A DNA stretch of 6,741 bases from Clostridia bacterium. GTDB lineage: Bacteria > Bacillota > Clostridia > TANB77 > CAG-508. How positions within the stretch are numbered: the first letter of the stretch is position 1; each line of letters starts with the position of its first letter. Below, one piece after another: positions 6,700 to 6,741 of this stretch. Below the pieces are notes generated by a model. It had not been told where the DNA came from, did no database searches, and was given only the letters and a program-made list of their open reading frames with translations. The DNA is taken from NCBI GenBank assembly GCA_900754085.1, contig CAAEBO010000052.1:1-6741 (forward strand), written 5' to 3'. The position numbers and the translations under genes were made by a program.

Positions 6700-6715
6700 A
6701 AAAAGACAGCTTTTT
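6700..6715. terminator. Weak A/T hairpin with flanking T-run (possible terminator or attenuator)
   Basis: AAAAAG (6700-6705) pairs with CTTTTT (6710-6715) around ACAG, giving a 6-bp stem with one G-C pair. It is followed by AATCTTTATTT on the plus strand; read on the minus strand it is followed by ACTTTG. It might end a short transcript from the promoter at 6538-6566, or a minus-strand gene to the right. The stem is too weak to be sure. Confidence 0.2.
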
Positions 6716-6734
6716 AATCTTTATTTACATTTTA

Positions 6735-6740
6735 TATAAT
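6735..6740 (+). promoter_or_regulatory. TATAAT at right edge, possible -10 box
   Basis: There is a perfect TATAAT one base from the window end. The region 17 bases upstream (6712-6717, TTTTAA) is a poor -35. It may be the promoter of the next gene, whose coding part is outside the window. Confidence 0.2.
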
Positions 6741-6741
6741 C

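Overview
The window is very A+T-rich: by eye only about a quarter of bases are G or C. Arg is almost always AGA, and Lys, Asn, Ile and Glu dominate. The stop codons are ordinary and TGG encodes Trp. Together with a Gram-positive-style C-terminal membrane anchor, this suggests a low-GC member of the Bacillota (a Clostridia-like or related gut lineage). Genus cannot be read from the sequence.

Positions 3 to 6498 are essentially one giant plus-strand surface-protein gene. Its 5' end lies left of the window, so no true start codon or signal peptide is visible. The gene is split by a +1 frame change at about 2800-2825: the upstream part ends at a TGA (2823-2825), and the downstream part is open from 2800 in the next frame. 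Dropping one base near 2807-2820 joins the two into at least 2164 codons and restores the spacing of a protein repeat across the junction.

The rebuilt protein reads, in order: a beta-rich Ig/fibronectin-like domain (about 48-380); a jelly-roll, carbohydrate-binding-like domain (about 380-850); a second beta-rich domain (about 850-1120); then three GLUG-like parallel beta-helix modules (about 1125-2040, 2400-3411 and 3766-5415). Modules 2 and 3 are each preceded by an Ig-like linker. A C-terminal beta domain of unknown function (about 5530-6000), an Asn/Glu/Lys-rich stalk and a C-terminal transmembrane helix with a KKRD tail (6424-6495) follow. This resembles the non-catalytic repeat part of streptococcal M26/Zmp-type surface proteins and other GLUG adhesins. 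No HExxH protease motif and no LPxTG sortase signal is visible. The likely role is a long membrane-tethered adhesin or glycan-binding protein; this is inference.

Positions 6499-6741 are intergenic. They hold a good intrinsic terminator (6514-6550), a promoter-like sequence overlapping its 3' arm (6538-6566), a perfect 6-bp dyad (6656-6673) inside a possible 12-codon leader ORF, a small A/T-flanked hairpin (6700-6715) and a TATAAT at the right edge. The gene or RNA these would serve is outside the window. I see no tRNA, rRNA, CRISPR array, insertion sequence or known defence system.
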